A stretch of 8,947 nucleotides of DNA, from contig SKKC01000219.1 in the NCBI GenBank assembly GCA_007121695.1, positions 1-8,947 of the forward strand, written 5' to 3'. Within the stretch, counting starts at the first letter, position 1. The number at the start of each line of letters is the position of its first letter. The notes under the pieces were generated by a model. That model made no database searches. It was not told the origin of the DNA and saw nothing but the letters and a program-made list of their open reading frames with translations. The translations under genes and the position numbers were made by a program. This DNA comes from Spirochaetales bacterium (GTDB lineage Bacteria > Spirochaetota > Spirochaetia > DSM-27196 > SKKC01). Below, one piece after another: positions 1-6,638 of the stretch.

Positions 1-902
1 AGCTCGACAAGGAAGAAGTGGTCGAGCGGCGGAACAAGCTCATGGCGACCGAGGGAGTGGAGTTCCGAACCGGAGTCGAAGTCGGCGTGGACATATCGCT
101 GAAAAGCCTCTCCGACGAGTACGACGCGGTGCTGCTCGCAACCGGTGCCACCAAACCCCGCGATCTGCCCGTTCCGGGACGCGACCTGAAAGGGGTGTAC
201 TTCGCCATGGAGTTTCTGACCGCAAGCCAGAAACGACTCTTCGGCGTCGACGGCTACACCGGTGAGAATCCCGACATTCCCTTTGCGAAGGGAAAGCACG
301 TGGTCGTTATCGGCGGCGGCGACACAGGCACCGACTGCCTCGGCACGTCGCTCAGGCAGGGCGCAAAAACCGTCACCGCCTTCGAGATCATGAACCGGCC
401 ACCAAACTCGCGTACCGCCGACATGCCGTGGCCGACCTACGCGCGCATCTTCAAGCAGGACTACGCGCACGAAGAAGCAGAAGCGGTCTTCGGTTCAGAC
501 CCGCGGAACTACGCGATCATGACCAGGGAGTTCATTGACCGGGGCGATGGCACGGTCTGCGGCGTGAAAACCGTCGAGATCAAATGGGAAAAGCCCCCCG
601 GAGAACGGCCCCGGCCAGTGGAGATCCCCGGTACCGAGAAGGTCTGGGATGCGGATCTGGTATGTCTCGCCATGGGCTTTCTCGGACCGGAAGACACGGT
701 GCCTGAGAGCATGGAAATCGAGCGCGACGAGCGCAGCAACATCAAGGCGGCGTTCGAGGACCACGCAACAAGCGTTCCCGGCATATTTGCCGCCGGTGAC
801 GCCCGACGCGGACAGAGCCTTGTGGTATGGGCAATCAAGGAAGGCCGTATGGCCGCGCGCGAGATAGACCGTTATCTTATGGGAAACACCCTGCTGACCT
901 GA
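1..902 (+). CDS. gltD: Glutamate synthase small subunit (NADPH-type GltD), 3' part
   Basis: Partial gene: the frame is already open at the left edge (first complete codon at base 3) and gives 299 residues up to TGA at 900-902. The family is about 480 residues, so roughly the first 190 are missing, including the expected cysteine-rich Fe-S region and first FAD-binding glycine motif. Visible here are the linker D-K-x-x-V-x-R-R-x-x-L-M near the edge, YDAVLLATGATKPRDLPVPG, the second Rossmann motif VVVIGGGDTGTD (bases 300-335) for NADPH, PPNSRTADMPWPTY, and the C-terminal FAD-contact segment GIFAAGDARRGQSLVVWAI. In the known family this subunit takes electrons from NADPH through FAD to the large subunit, which makes two glutamates from glutamine and 2-oxoglutarate in the cytoplasm. 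The large subunit is presumably upstream. Similar small subunits also occur in other NAD(P)H-dependent oxidoreductases, but the motif set fits GltD well. Confidence 0.93.
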   Translation, partial: LDKEEVVERRNKLMATEGVEFRTGVEVGVDISLKSLSDEYDAVLLATGATKPRDLPVPGRDLKGVYFAMEFLTASQKRLFGVDGYTGENPDIPFAKGKHVVVIGGGDTGTDCLGTSLRQGAKTVTAFEIMNRPPNSRTADMPWPTYARIFKQDYAHEEAEAVFGSDPRNYAIMTREFIDRGDGTVCGVKTVEIKWEKPPGERPRPVEIPGTEKVWDADLVCLAMGFLGPEDTVPESMEIERDERSNIKAAFEDHATSVPGIFAAGDARRGQSLVVWAIKEGRMAAREIDRYLMGNTLLT

Positions 903-939
903 ACCTGAATCAGTCCGGCAGGTCTGTGGAGGTGTTCCC

Positions 940-1983
940 GTGACCACACACAGCGGTTCGTTCCTCAGGCGCACATGGGTCCGGGTGCTCCTGTGGGTGC
1001 TCGGAGTGCTGTTTCTGCTGCTTGCCTTCGGACCCTTTCTGGTTCCGGTGCGGAGCACGGGAACAGAAACGGTATTCGACCTCGCGGACAGTGACAGTCG
1101 TTTCCTTGCGATAGACGGCATACGGCTGCACTATCGCTTTACCCCCCGTGCGGCCGCCCACGGTGAGAGCTCCGCCGGCGAGCCAAACGAGCCGCCGAAG
1201 CTTTTTGTACTACTTCACGGTTTTGGCGCCTCCACCTTCTCGTGGCGCGAGGTAGAATCGCGTCTTGCCGAACTTGGCGATGTCGTGTCTTACGATCGGC
1301 CCGGCTTTGGGCTCACAGAACGCCCGGATGCAGGCAGTTTCCTGTACACGGCAGCCGGACAGCTGCACATTCTTCGGGCCATACTCGCTCACCTTGGCCG
1401 GGAGCAGGCGATTCTCGTGGGGAGCTCGGCTGGTGGAACCGTGGCGCTGAACTTCGCGCTCGAGTACGCGTCGCAGGTGCCCGCGCTCGTGCTTGTCTCG
1501 CCGGCCGTCTATACCGGAGGCGGGGCACCGGGGCTGCTGCAACGCCTGCTGCGGTTGCCGCAGCTTCGGCGTCTGGGGCCGCTGCTTGCCGGGCGCATCG
1601 CAGGAGATGCCGGAGACGAGTTCCTGAGAAACAGCTGGTACGACCCGGGTCGTATCACCGAAGAGGTCTTCACCGGATACAGACTACCAACCCGAGTCGA
1701 AGGGTGGGAGCAGGGCTTGTGGAACTTCGCAACGGCTGCAGGAGGCGATCAGGCACCGCTTGCCGAACGCGTTTCTGTGCTCGAAGTACCGGCGCTCGTT
1801 ATTACCGGCGATACCGACCGCATCGTACCGACCGAGGACAGTATACGGCTCGCCGCAGAGCTTCCCGAGGCCACGCTTGTGGTCGTCCCCGGAAGCGGAC
1901 ACCTCGCACACGAAGAGACCCCGGACGAGTTTATGCAGGCAGTCCGGTTATTTCTGAATCAGCATACGGAGCAGACTCAATGA
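940..1983 (+). CDS. Membrane-anchored alpha/beta-fold hydrolase
   Basis: A 347-residue protein starting at GTG, with GGAGG at 928-932 placed 7 nt upstream. Residues 14-36 form one strongly hydrophobic stretch after a short Arg-rich head (RRTWVR). This reads as an uncleaved N-terminal membrane anchor, which would put the enzyme domain outside the cytoplasmic membrane; a signal peptide is possible. The catalytic domain starts near residue 52. It shows the oxyanion-loop motif LLHGFGAS (91-98), YDRPGFGLTERP (118-129), the nucleophile elbow G-S-S-A-G with Ser163, the acid Asp293 in GDTDRIVP, and His321 in GSGHLAHEE, so the triad is complete. A cap region of about residues 190-265 separates elbow and acid. 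The family covers esterases, C-C bond hydrolases and haloperoxidase-like enzymes, and the substrate cannot be told. The gene lies 37 bp after gltD and its stop overlaps the amidase start, so co-transcription is likely. Confidence 0.85.
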   Translation: MTTHSGSFLRRTWVRVLLWVLGVLFLLLAFGPFLVPVRSTGTETVFDLADSDSRFLAIDGIRLHYRFTPRAAAHGESSAGEPNEPPKLFVLLHGFGASTFSWREVESRLAELGDVVSYDRPGFGLTERPDAGSFLYTAAGQLHILRAILAHLGREQAILVGSSAGGTVALNFALEYASQVPALVLVSPAVYTGGGAPGLLQRLLRLPQLRRLGPLLAGRIAGDAGDEFLRNSWYDPGRITEEVFTGYRLPTRVEGWEQGLWNFATAAGGDQAPLAERVSVLEVPALVITGDTDRIVPTEDSIRLAAELPEATLVVVPGSGHLAHEETPDEFMQAVRLFLNQHTEQTQ

Positions 1984-3449
1984 CAGCAGGCCCCATGACA
2001 TTCGAAGAATACCGCTCGCACGACGCGACAGACCTTGCAGGCCTCGTACAGGCGCGGGAGGTCAGTCCCGCCGAACTGCTCGAACTCGCTGTTGACCGCT
2101 ACGAGGCGGTGAATAAAAGCCTGAACGCGGTGGTTACCACGCGACTTTCCGAGGCCCGACGTGAAGTGGAAGGCTGCGAACCCTGGGGAGCGTTTTCGGG
2201 AGTGCCATTCCTGCTCAAGGATCTGATGCTCGAAATCGGCGGCAGCCCCATGGGCTGCGGTTCGCGCAGCTACCGCGATTATGTTTCAACGCACGATTCG
2301 CCGCTTGTGAAAAAGATCCGGTCGGCCGGGTTTACCGTTTTCGGCAAAACGAACGTCCCTGAGTTCGGGATTACGCCGTACACCGAACCGAAAACCGTGG
2401 GCCCGGCGCGAAACCCCTGGAACACCGCGCACACGCCGGGCGGGTCAAGCGGCGGTTCGGCCGCCGCCGTCGCCGCGGGCATTGTACCCATGGCGAGTGC
2501 AAGCGACGGGGGAGGATCCATTCGCATACCGGCGTCCAACTGCGGCCTGTTCGGGCTCAAGCCGAGCCGCGGCCGAATTCCCGTCGACCAGGACGGCTGG
2601 GGCGGGGGCGTGGTGGAAGGCTGCGTGTCGCGCTCGGTACGCGACACCGCCGCGTATCTGGATGCAGTAATCGGAACCCGCTCCTTCGTTTCTGCACTTG
2701 CTTCGGGGCCGCCGAAGGCGCTTCGGATAGGGTTCAGCACGGCGCACCCCCTGTACGAGTCGGGCTGCAAAGTGCATCCTGACTGCGAAAACGCGGTCCT
2801 GTCCGCGCTGAAGCTCTGTGAATCGCTCGGCCACCGCGTGGAGGAAGTACAGCTTCCCTGGGATGCAGACGTGTACGAAAACGACTTCCTGCCGGTGCTG
2901 TTCGTTTCAACAGTCGCCGAGATAGAGCAGGCCAGGCGCGTGCTCGGAGGGCGCCTTCGAGCGCGCGACGTAGAGGCAAATACCCTTCTTATGAGTAAAC
3001 TCGGCGAGCGTATCGATCAGCACGCCTACGAACAGGCGCTCGATCGCTGGCAGCGGCTATCGCGGCGGGTAGGCGCCCTGTACGACCAGTACGACCTGCT
3101 GTGTTTTCCAACCCTCGCAGATCCTCCCGCGCGCGTCGGGCAGTTTGCGTCGCCGCCTCTTGAGGCCGCCTCAATTCGCGTGGCCTCGCGTCTCGGCCTC
3201 GTTCGCACGCTCGAGCGCTTCGGCCTTATCGGCGAAATCGCTCGTCGCGTATTTGCGTACATGCCGTTTACGCCGATCGCCAACATGACAGGCGTCCCCG
3301 CCGCCTCTTTGCCGCTCGGCACGAGCAGCGACGGGTTGCCAGTCGGGGTACAGTTCATGGCAGCGGCCGGTGCCGACGAACTGCTTTTGCGATTTTCTGC
3401 GCACATGGAATCTGCAGCGCCCTGGTTCGCGCGCGTGCCGGAACTTTAG
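1980..3449 (+). CDS. Amidase-signature family amidohydrolase
   Basis: A 489-residue protein. The start chosen is ATG at 1980, which overlaps the upstream stop as ATGA and has GGAG at 1968-1971, 8 nt away; the ATG at 1995 is a second choice. The frame is open further upstream, but only as a shadow of the hydrolase gene. The Ser-cisSer-Lys triad is complete: Lys80 in GVPFLLKDL, cis-Ser156 in PGGSSGGS, and nucleophile Ser180 in DGGGSIRIPAS. The 24-residue gap between the two serines is the one I recall for fatty acid amide hydrolase. The order HDSPLVKKIRSAG, GKTNVPEFG, NPWN, then GLKPSRGRIP resembles the aryl/cyclic-amide branch (6-aminohexanoate cyclic dimer hydrolase type) more than GatA, and no gatB/gatC is adjacent. 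No signal peptide, so it is probably cytoplasmic. It hydrolyses a carboxamide bond; the real substrate is unknown. Translation is probably coupled to the upstream hydrolase. Confidence 0.88.
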   Translation: MTAGPMTFEEYRSHDATDLAGLVQAREVSPAELLELAVDRYEAVNKSLNAVVTTRLSEARREVEGCEPWGAFSGVPFLLKDLMLEIGGSPMGCGSRSYRDYVSTHDSPLVKKIRSAGFTVFGKTNVPEFGITPYTEPKTVGPARNPWNTAHTPGGSSGGSAAAVAAGIVPMASASDGGGSIRIPASNCGLFGLKPSRGRIPVDQDGWGGGVVEGCVSRSVRDTAAYLDAVIGTRSFVSALASGPPKALRIGFSTAHPLYESGCKVHPDCENAVLSALKLCESLGHRVEEVQLPWDADVYENDFLPVLFVSTVAEIEQARRVLGGRLRARDVEANTLLMSKLGERIDQHAYEQALDRWQRLSRRVGALYDQYDLLCFPTLADPPARVGQFASPPLEAASIRVASRLGLVRTLERFGLIGEIARRVFAYMPFTPIANMTGVPAASLPLGTSSDGLPVGVQFMAAAGADELLLRFSAHMESAAPWFARVPEL

Positions 3450-3450
3450 C

Positions 3451-3459
3451 TGATACACT
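3451..3459 (+). promoter_or_regulatory. Possible extended -10 promoter for the flavodoxin-like gene
   Basis: TG-A-TACACT begins just after the amidase stop and would place a start of transcription near 3466, about 20 nt before the GTG start. No convincing -35 box is visible in the GC-rich end of the amidase gene. With only 36 bp between the two genes, plain read-through is equally possible. Confidence 0.3.
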
Positions 3460-3485
3460 GTACGCATATAGACGGGAGGTATCGT

Positions 3486-3938
3486 GTGAACATCGCAGTC
3501 GTTGTGTATTCGGAGTCCGGCAATACCAGGCGCGTCGCAGAGCGCGTCCGTTCTCGCCTGCTCGAAAAAGACCACACCGTGCAGTATCTCGAGCTTCAGA
3601 CGGGCACCGGCAGGCGTGAGCTCGTCGACGAGCCGTCTGTCGAAGGCTACGACATGATCTGTTTAGGTGCGCCTGTGCATCACCTTGCTGTGGCAAAGCC
3701 CATGAAACTTTTTCTTCGCTCGATTCAGGCGCTACACGGGCGAACGGTGGCGTATTTCGTGACGCAGGGGCAGCCCGTGGCTGCCCTCGGGGGGACACAG
3801 GCCATGCGCACCCTCAAGCGCATGATCGCAACGCGCGCCGGCGTTCCCGTCCGTGCCGGAATAGTCAGGGTAAACCGGAAACAGAGCGAACACGAAGTCC
3901 AGCGCATCGTTGACACAATAGAAGCCAGCGCAGGGTAA
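3486..3938 (+). CDS. Small flavodoxin-fold protein
   Basis: A 150-residue protein starting at GTG with a strong Shine-Dalgarno GGGAGG at 3474-3479, 6 nt upstream. It opens with beta-strand MNIAVVVY followed directly by S-E-S-G-N-T (residues 9-14), the phosphate-binding loop of flavodoxins. MICLGAPVHH (57-66) is the second FMN-contact loop, and YFVTQGQP (90-97) is the strand and loop of the third. The length matches a single flavodoxin domain with nothing appended. Family members bind FMN non-covalently and act as cytoplasmic electron carriers or small quinone/NAD(P)H reductases; which of these applies is not readable. It ends 3 bp from the end of the convergent GH3 gene. It may share a transcript with gltD, itself a flavoenzyme, but a functional link is only a guess. 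Confidence 0.82.
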   Translation: MNIAVVVYSESGNTRRVAERVRSRLLEKDHTVQYLELQTGTGRRELVDEPSVEGYDMICLGAPVHHLAVAKPMKLFLRSIQALHGRTVAYFVTQGQPVAALGGTQAMRTLKRMIATRAGVPVRAGIVRVNRKQSEHEVQRIVDTIEASAG

Positions 3939-3941
3939 GCG

Positions 3942-5705
3942 TCAATCCTCCGGAAACGCCACCACTGGCAGGTCAAACGGATTGTAATTCGTAAGCGGCC
4001 AGGATCCCGCGGGTACCTCGCGTCCAAGAATAATGTCCCGCATGACCTCGAGTCCCATGGGTGTCAGATTCATGCTCAGCAGTATGGACGGTGCTTCAGG
4101 AATTAACCCGCCGAAATTCTTGATGTTGTACGGTGTGTTTGTGACAAGCAGCACCGGAAGTCCACGTTCAATGAGCGTACGCGGATAGTGCTGGGGCTCC
4201 TGCTGCCTGTCATAGAAACTTGTCACGATAATCAGGTCATACGACGTCTGTGCGAGCATGCGGTGAATCGTTTTTTCGTCCGTTTCGTTCAGACCAAACT
4301 GTGTTTCTATGGTCTGCAGCTGTGGAAGTTCCGCTTCCATAAGCTCCTGAAACAGCGACGGATGGTCCCACGCGTCGTGTGCAGATTTAACCGAGTTCTG
4401 CTGATGTATCAGGAGTATTCGTTTTGTCGGGTCAAGCGGCATTGCTCCGAGCTCGTCCTTCACAATGAGCGATGCGCCCCGCGCTGCCTCGCGCGCCGTT
4501 GCGAGAATAACCGGTTCTCCGTACAGTTCATCGGCTCGCTCCGGTTCGACAATACCGAAGTTCTCAAACAGTCCGTACTCGAACTTCATCGCAAGAATAC
4601 GCCGAACCTTCATGTCAAGCTCGTCCATCGCGATCCGACCGTCCTCTACCCATTTTGTTATTGTGTAGAACATCTGCCCCCGCCACTGGTTCTCGGCTTT
4701 CATGAGAACCGTGTCGGCACCAGCTTCGAGCGCGCGTGCACAGGCTTCACCGACTCCGTAGCGGTCAATAAGCGCACCCATAGTCATGCTGTCGGTGGTA
4801 ATCAGGCCTTCGAAGCCGAGCTCTCCCCGGAGCAGGTCGGTAACCAGTTTTCGCGAGACCGTCGATATGTTGTCATCTATCTGTGGATAGATGCAGTGGG
4901 CAAGCATTATCGCATCCAGGCCGTGTTCTATGAGGTGTTTGTAGGGTAGAAGCTCAACGCTCCGCAGGCGATCCATGTCCACGTCGAGCGACGGGCATGT
5001 ATGGTGTGCGTCGACTGCTGAATCGCCGCGACCCGGAAAATGTTTCGCTGCCGCTATGACCCCTGCATCCTTGAACCCGCGGACCATTTCTTCAGAGAGT
5101 CTGGCAACAATACCCGGATCGTCACTGAATGACCGCCGACCGATCTCCGGGTTCGCCGGGTTAATGTTTACATCTACCACGGGCGAGTGAATCATGTCGA
5201 AGCCACCCGCTTTCAGCTGCAACCCGACCGCGTAGGCCGACCGATACACCAGATCCGGGTCGCCGGAGGCTGCAAGGCCCATGCTTGAAGGAAACTGAAC
5301 AAATCCTCCGCGAGTGACATCGCGGCTCGTGTCGCCTTCCTGGTCAATGACCGTGTGCAGCGGTATACCCGGCGTTCTGTGTTTCGCGAGCTCTCTGAGC
5401 TCATTCAGGGTCTCTGCGAACTGCTCGGGAGTCCGGTACGGAGGAATACCCTGGTGAGCAACCTTTTCGAGAGACGGCACATAGTCGGGGCCAACTTCCT
5501 GCGGCTTCGCCTTATCGTCGCTGAAATACCCGAATACCCGTGAAAAAGGACTCAGTCTTACGCCGCCGCAATGATGCCGGGTTATCGCTTCCCGCAGGTC
5601 GTTCGTGATCTGCGTGCCGCTCATGCCGACGACAACGCACTGCCCGATTTTCTGTTCCACGCTCATGCGTGAGATAATCTGTTCGATCCGTTCACTGGTA
5701 GTCAT
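3942..5705 (-). CDS. Glycoside hydrolase family 3, NagZ-type beta-N-acetylhexosaminidase
   Basis: A 587-residue protein. I place the start at the ATG at 5705 because GGAGG (complement of 5712-5716) lies 6 nt before it; an in-frame ATG at 5726 would add seven residues but lacks such a site. The N-terminal (beta/alpha)8 domain (about 1-370) has VIDQEGD (119-125), GRRSFSDDP (189-197), and the NagZ-type signature KHFPGRGDSAVDAHHTCP (221-238), whose Asp232-x-His234 supplies the general acid/base. The nucleophile is Asp305 in ITTDSMTMGAL. Residues from about 400 form a second alpha/beta domain, as in the longer Gram-positive-type members; short proteobacterial NagZ lacks it. No signal peptide or lipobox is visible, so a cytoplasmic role is likely, such as removing N-acetylglucosamine from imported wall fragments or chito-oligosaccharides. 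Some relatives act as phosphorylases or on other sugars, so the exact substrate is open. It is divergent from the HAD gene across a shared operator region. Confidence 0.85.
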   Translation of the reverse strand: MTTSERIEQIISRMSVEQKIGQCVVVGMSGTQITNDLREAITRHHCGGVRLSPFSRVFGYFSDDKAKPQEVGPDYVPSLEKVAHQGIPPYRTPEQFAETLNELRELAKHRTPGIPLHTVIDQEGDTSRDVTRGGFVQFPSSMGLAASGDPDLVYRSAYAVGLQLKAGGFDMIHSPVVDVNINPANPEIGRRSFSDDPGIVARLSEEMVRGFKDAGVIAAAKHFPGRGDSAVDAHHTCPSLDVDMDRLRSVELLPYKHLIEHGLDAIMLAHCIYPQIDDNISTVSRKLVTDLLRGELGFEGLITTDSMTMGALIDRYGVGEACARALEAGADTVLMKAENQWRGQMFYTITKWVEDGRIAMDELDMKVRRILAMKFEYGLFENFGIVEPERADELYGEPVILATAREAARGASLIVKDELGAMPLDPTKRILLIHQQNSVKSAHDAWDHPSLFQELMEAELPQLQTIETQFGLNETDEKTIHRMLAQTSYDLIIVTSFYDRQQEPQHYPRTLIERGLPVLLVTNTPYNIKNFGGLIPEAPSILLSMNLTPMGLEVMRDIILGREVPAGSWPLTNYNPFDLPVVAFPED

Positions 5706-5717
5706 GTTTTTCCTCCA

Positions 5718-5730
5718 TTGTGTCATACAA
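5718..5730. promoter_or_regulatory. Operator-like palindrome, site A
   Basis: TTGT-GTCAT-ACAA, an odd-length palindrome with 4-bp arms around a 5-bp core. It lies just upstream of the GH3 Shine-Dalgarno, in what would be the GH3 5' leader. Its centre (5724) is 21 bp from that of site B. The arms resemble the TTGT...ACAA arms known for AraR-type GntR/LacI hybrid regulators, although the AraR core is one base shorter. The regulator encoded at 6639-7748 has that architecture. Confidence 0.5.
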
Positions 5731-5737
5731 ATGCGGT

Positions 5738-5743
5738 ATTGTA
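5738..5743 (-). promoter_or_regulatory. Possible -10 box for the GH3 gene
   Basis: On the minus strand this reads TACAAT, the mirror copy of the -10 box used by the HAD gene. Transcription would begin near 5731, directly before site A, giving a leader of about 25 nt that contains the GGAGG. I see no strong -35 box. Confidence 0.35.
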
Positions 5744-5751
5744 TGGTACAA
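5739..5751. promoter_or_regulatory. Operator-like palindrome, site B
   Basis: TTGT-ATGGT-ACAA. The symmetry extends to 5738-5752 as ATTGTA-TGG-TACAAT. It covers the -10 boxes predicted for both divergent genes, so a protein bound here could block both promoters. It has the same TTGT-N5-ACAA form as site A and sits two helical turns from it, on the same face of the DNA. Confidence 0.55.
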
Positions 5752-5752
5752 T
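5744..5752 (+). promoter_or_regulatory. Extended -10 promoter for the HAD-family gene
   Basis: TG-G-TACAAT lies 23 bp before the HAD start codon and would start transcription near 5759. The hexamer at -35 spacing (CATACA, 5724-5729) is poor, so recognition would rest on the extended -10. It overlaps operator-like site B completely. Confidence 0.5.
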
Positions 5753-5775
5753 AAGAAAAAAAGAAAGGAATAGAA

Positions 5776-6627
5776 ATGGTTCGTTTTCCCGAACAGAAAG
5801 ATTATTTCGTCGGTGTCGACTCTGACGGCTGCGCATTCGATACAATGGAACTCAAGCACAGGCAGGTATTTATTCCGCAGGCGATCGAATCTCTGGATCT
5901 TCATGATATTGATGATGAATACCGGAAGGTCGCAGAGAGCGTAAACCTGTACTCACGATCACGGGGAGCAAACCGTTTCGAAGCGCTTGCCCTGTGTCTT
6001 GACCGACTTCGTCTGAACCGTTCTCTTGTGAAGCGTGTACCTGACCCTGACCCCATCTGGGCCTTTGTGCGCAGCGGGCAACCGCTTTCAAATGACTCGT
6101 TCGCGGAGTACGTGGAGACACACGATACGGACCTCATGCGCCGCGTGCTGCACTGGAGCAGCGAAAGCAACCGACGGATCGCCGAGACGGTCGTAGACAA
6201 CCCGCCGTTTTCGGGTGTTCGGGAAATGCTCTCGGACGCACACGATTTTGCGAATACCATGATTGTGTCAGCTACCCCGGGCGCAGCGCTCAGGCAGGAG
6301 TGGGGTGCGGCGCAGCTTCTGGCAGATGTGGACGTAATAGCAGGCCAGGAAGCAGGGAGCAAGAAGACGCAGCTTGCGTCGGCCATGGAAACCGGCTTTG
6401 AAACTGATAAGGCGCTCATGGTTGGAGACGCACCGGGTGACCACGCAGCAGCAGATGCCAACGGCATACTGTTTTTCCCCATTGTGCCCGGGCACGAAGT
6501 CAATTCCTGGCTGGAACTCAGGGCGGAGGGGCTTGCCCGCTTGCGGGAGGGGCGCTTTCGCGGCTCGTACCAGGACGGTCTTCTACAGGCGTACTACGAT
6601 GCGCTCGATGGACACCGAGGGGCATAG
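5776..6627 (+). CDS. HAD-superfamily hydrolase
   Basis: A 283-residue protein with AAAGGAA at 5764-5770, about 5 nt before the ATG. The four HAD motifs appear in order. Motif I is GVDSDGCAFDTM with the Asp15-x-Asp17 pair (nucleophile and acid/base); motif II is MIVSATPG with Ser165; motif III is a lysine in GSKKTQL (196 or 197); motif IV is MVGDAPGD with Asp218 and Asp222 for Mg2+. About 145 residues between motifs I and II make a large, mostly helical cap (C1 type). The chemistry is Mg2+-dependent phosphoryl transfer, most often a small-molecule phosphatase, in the cytoplasm. Given the divergent GH3 sugar hydrolase and the sugar-type regulator next door, a sugar phosphate is a reasonable but unproved substrate. 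It ends 11 bp from the end of the convergent regulator gene. Confidence 0.82.
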   Translation: MVRFPEQKDYFVGVDSDGCAFDTMELKHRQVFIPQAIESLDLHDIDDEYRKVAESVNLYSRSRGANRFEALALCLDRLRLNRSLVKRVPDPDPIWAFVRSGQPLSNDSFAEYVETHDTDLMRRVLHWSSESNRRIAETVVDNPPFSGVREMLSDAHDFANTMIVSATPGAALRQEWGAAQLLADVDVIAGQEAGSKKTQLASAMETGFETDKALMVGDAPGDHAAADANGILFFPIVPGHEVNSWLELRAEGLARLREGRFRGSYQDGLLQAYYDALDGHRGA

Positions 6628-6638
6628 CAACAGGTTTT

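Noticed and set aside
896..924. Inverted repeat GACCTG / CAGGTC around the gltD stop codon
   Set aside because: The loop is 17 nt and no T-run follows, so it is not a credible terminator; at 6 bp it may be chance.
1242..1979. The amidase reading frame stays open for 738 bases upstream of its start
   Set aside because: This stretch lies wholly inside the alpha/beta hydrolase gene in another frame, gives an Arg/Ala-rich product with no family features, and the amidase homology begins after 1980. It is a GC-rich shadow, not an N-terminal extension.
4188..4949. A 253-codon plus-strand open frame inside the GH3 gene
   Set aside because: The opposite strand encodes a complete GH3 enzyme with catalytic residues on both sides; the plus-strand product has no motif and no ribosome site.
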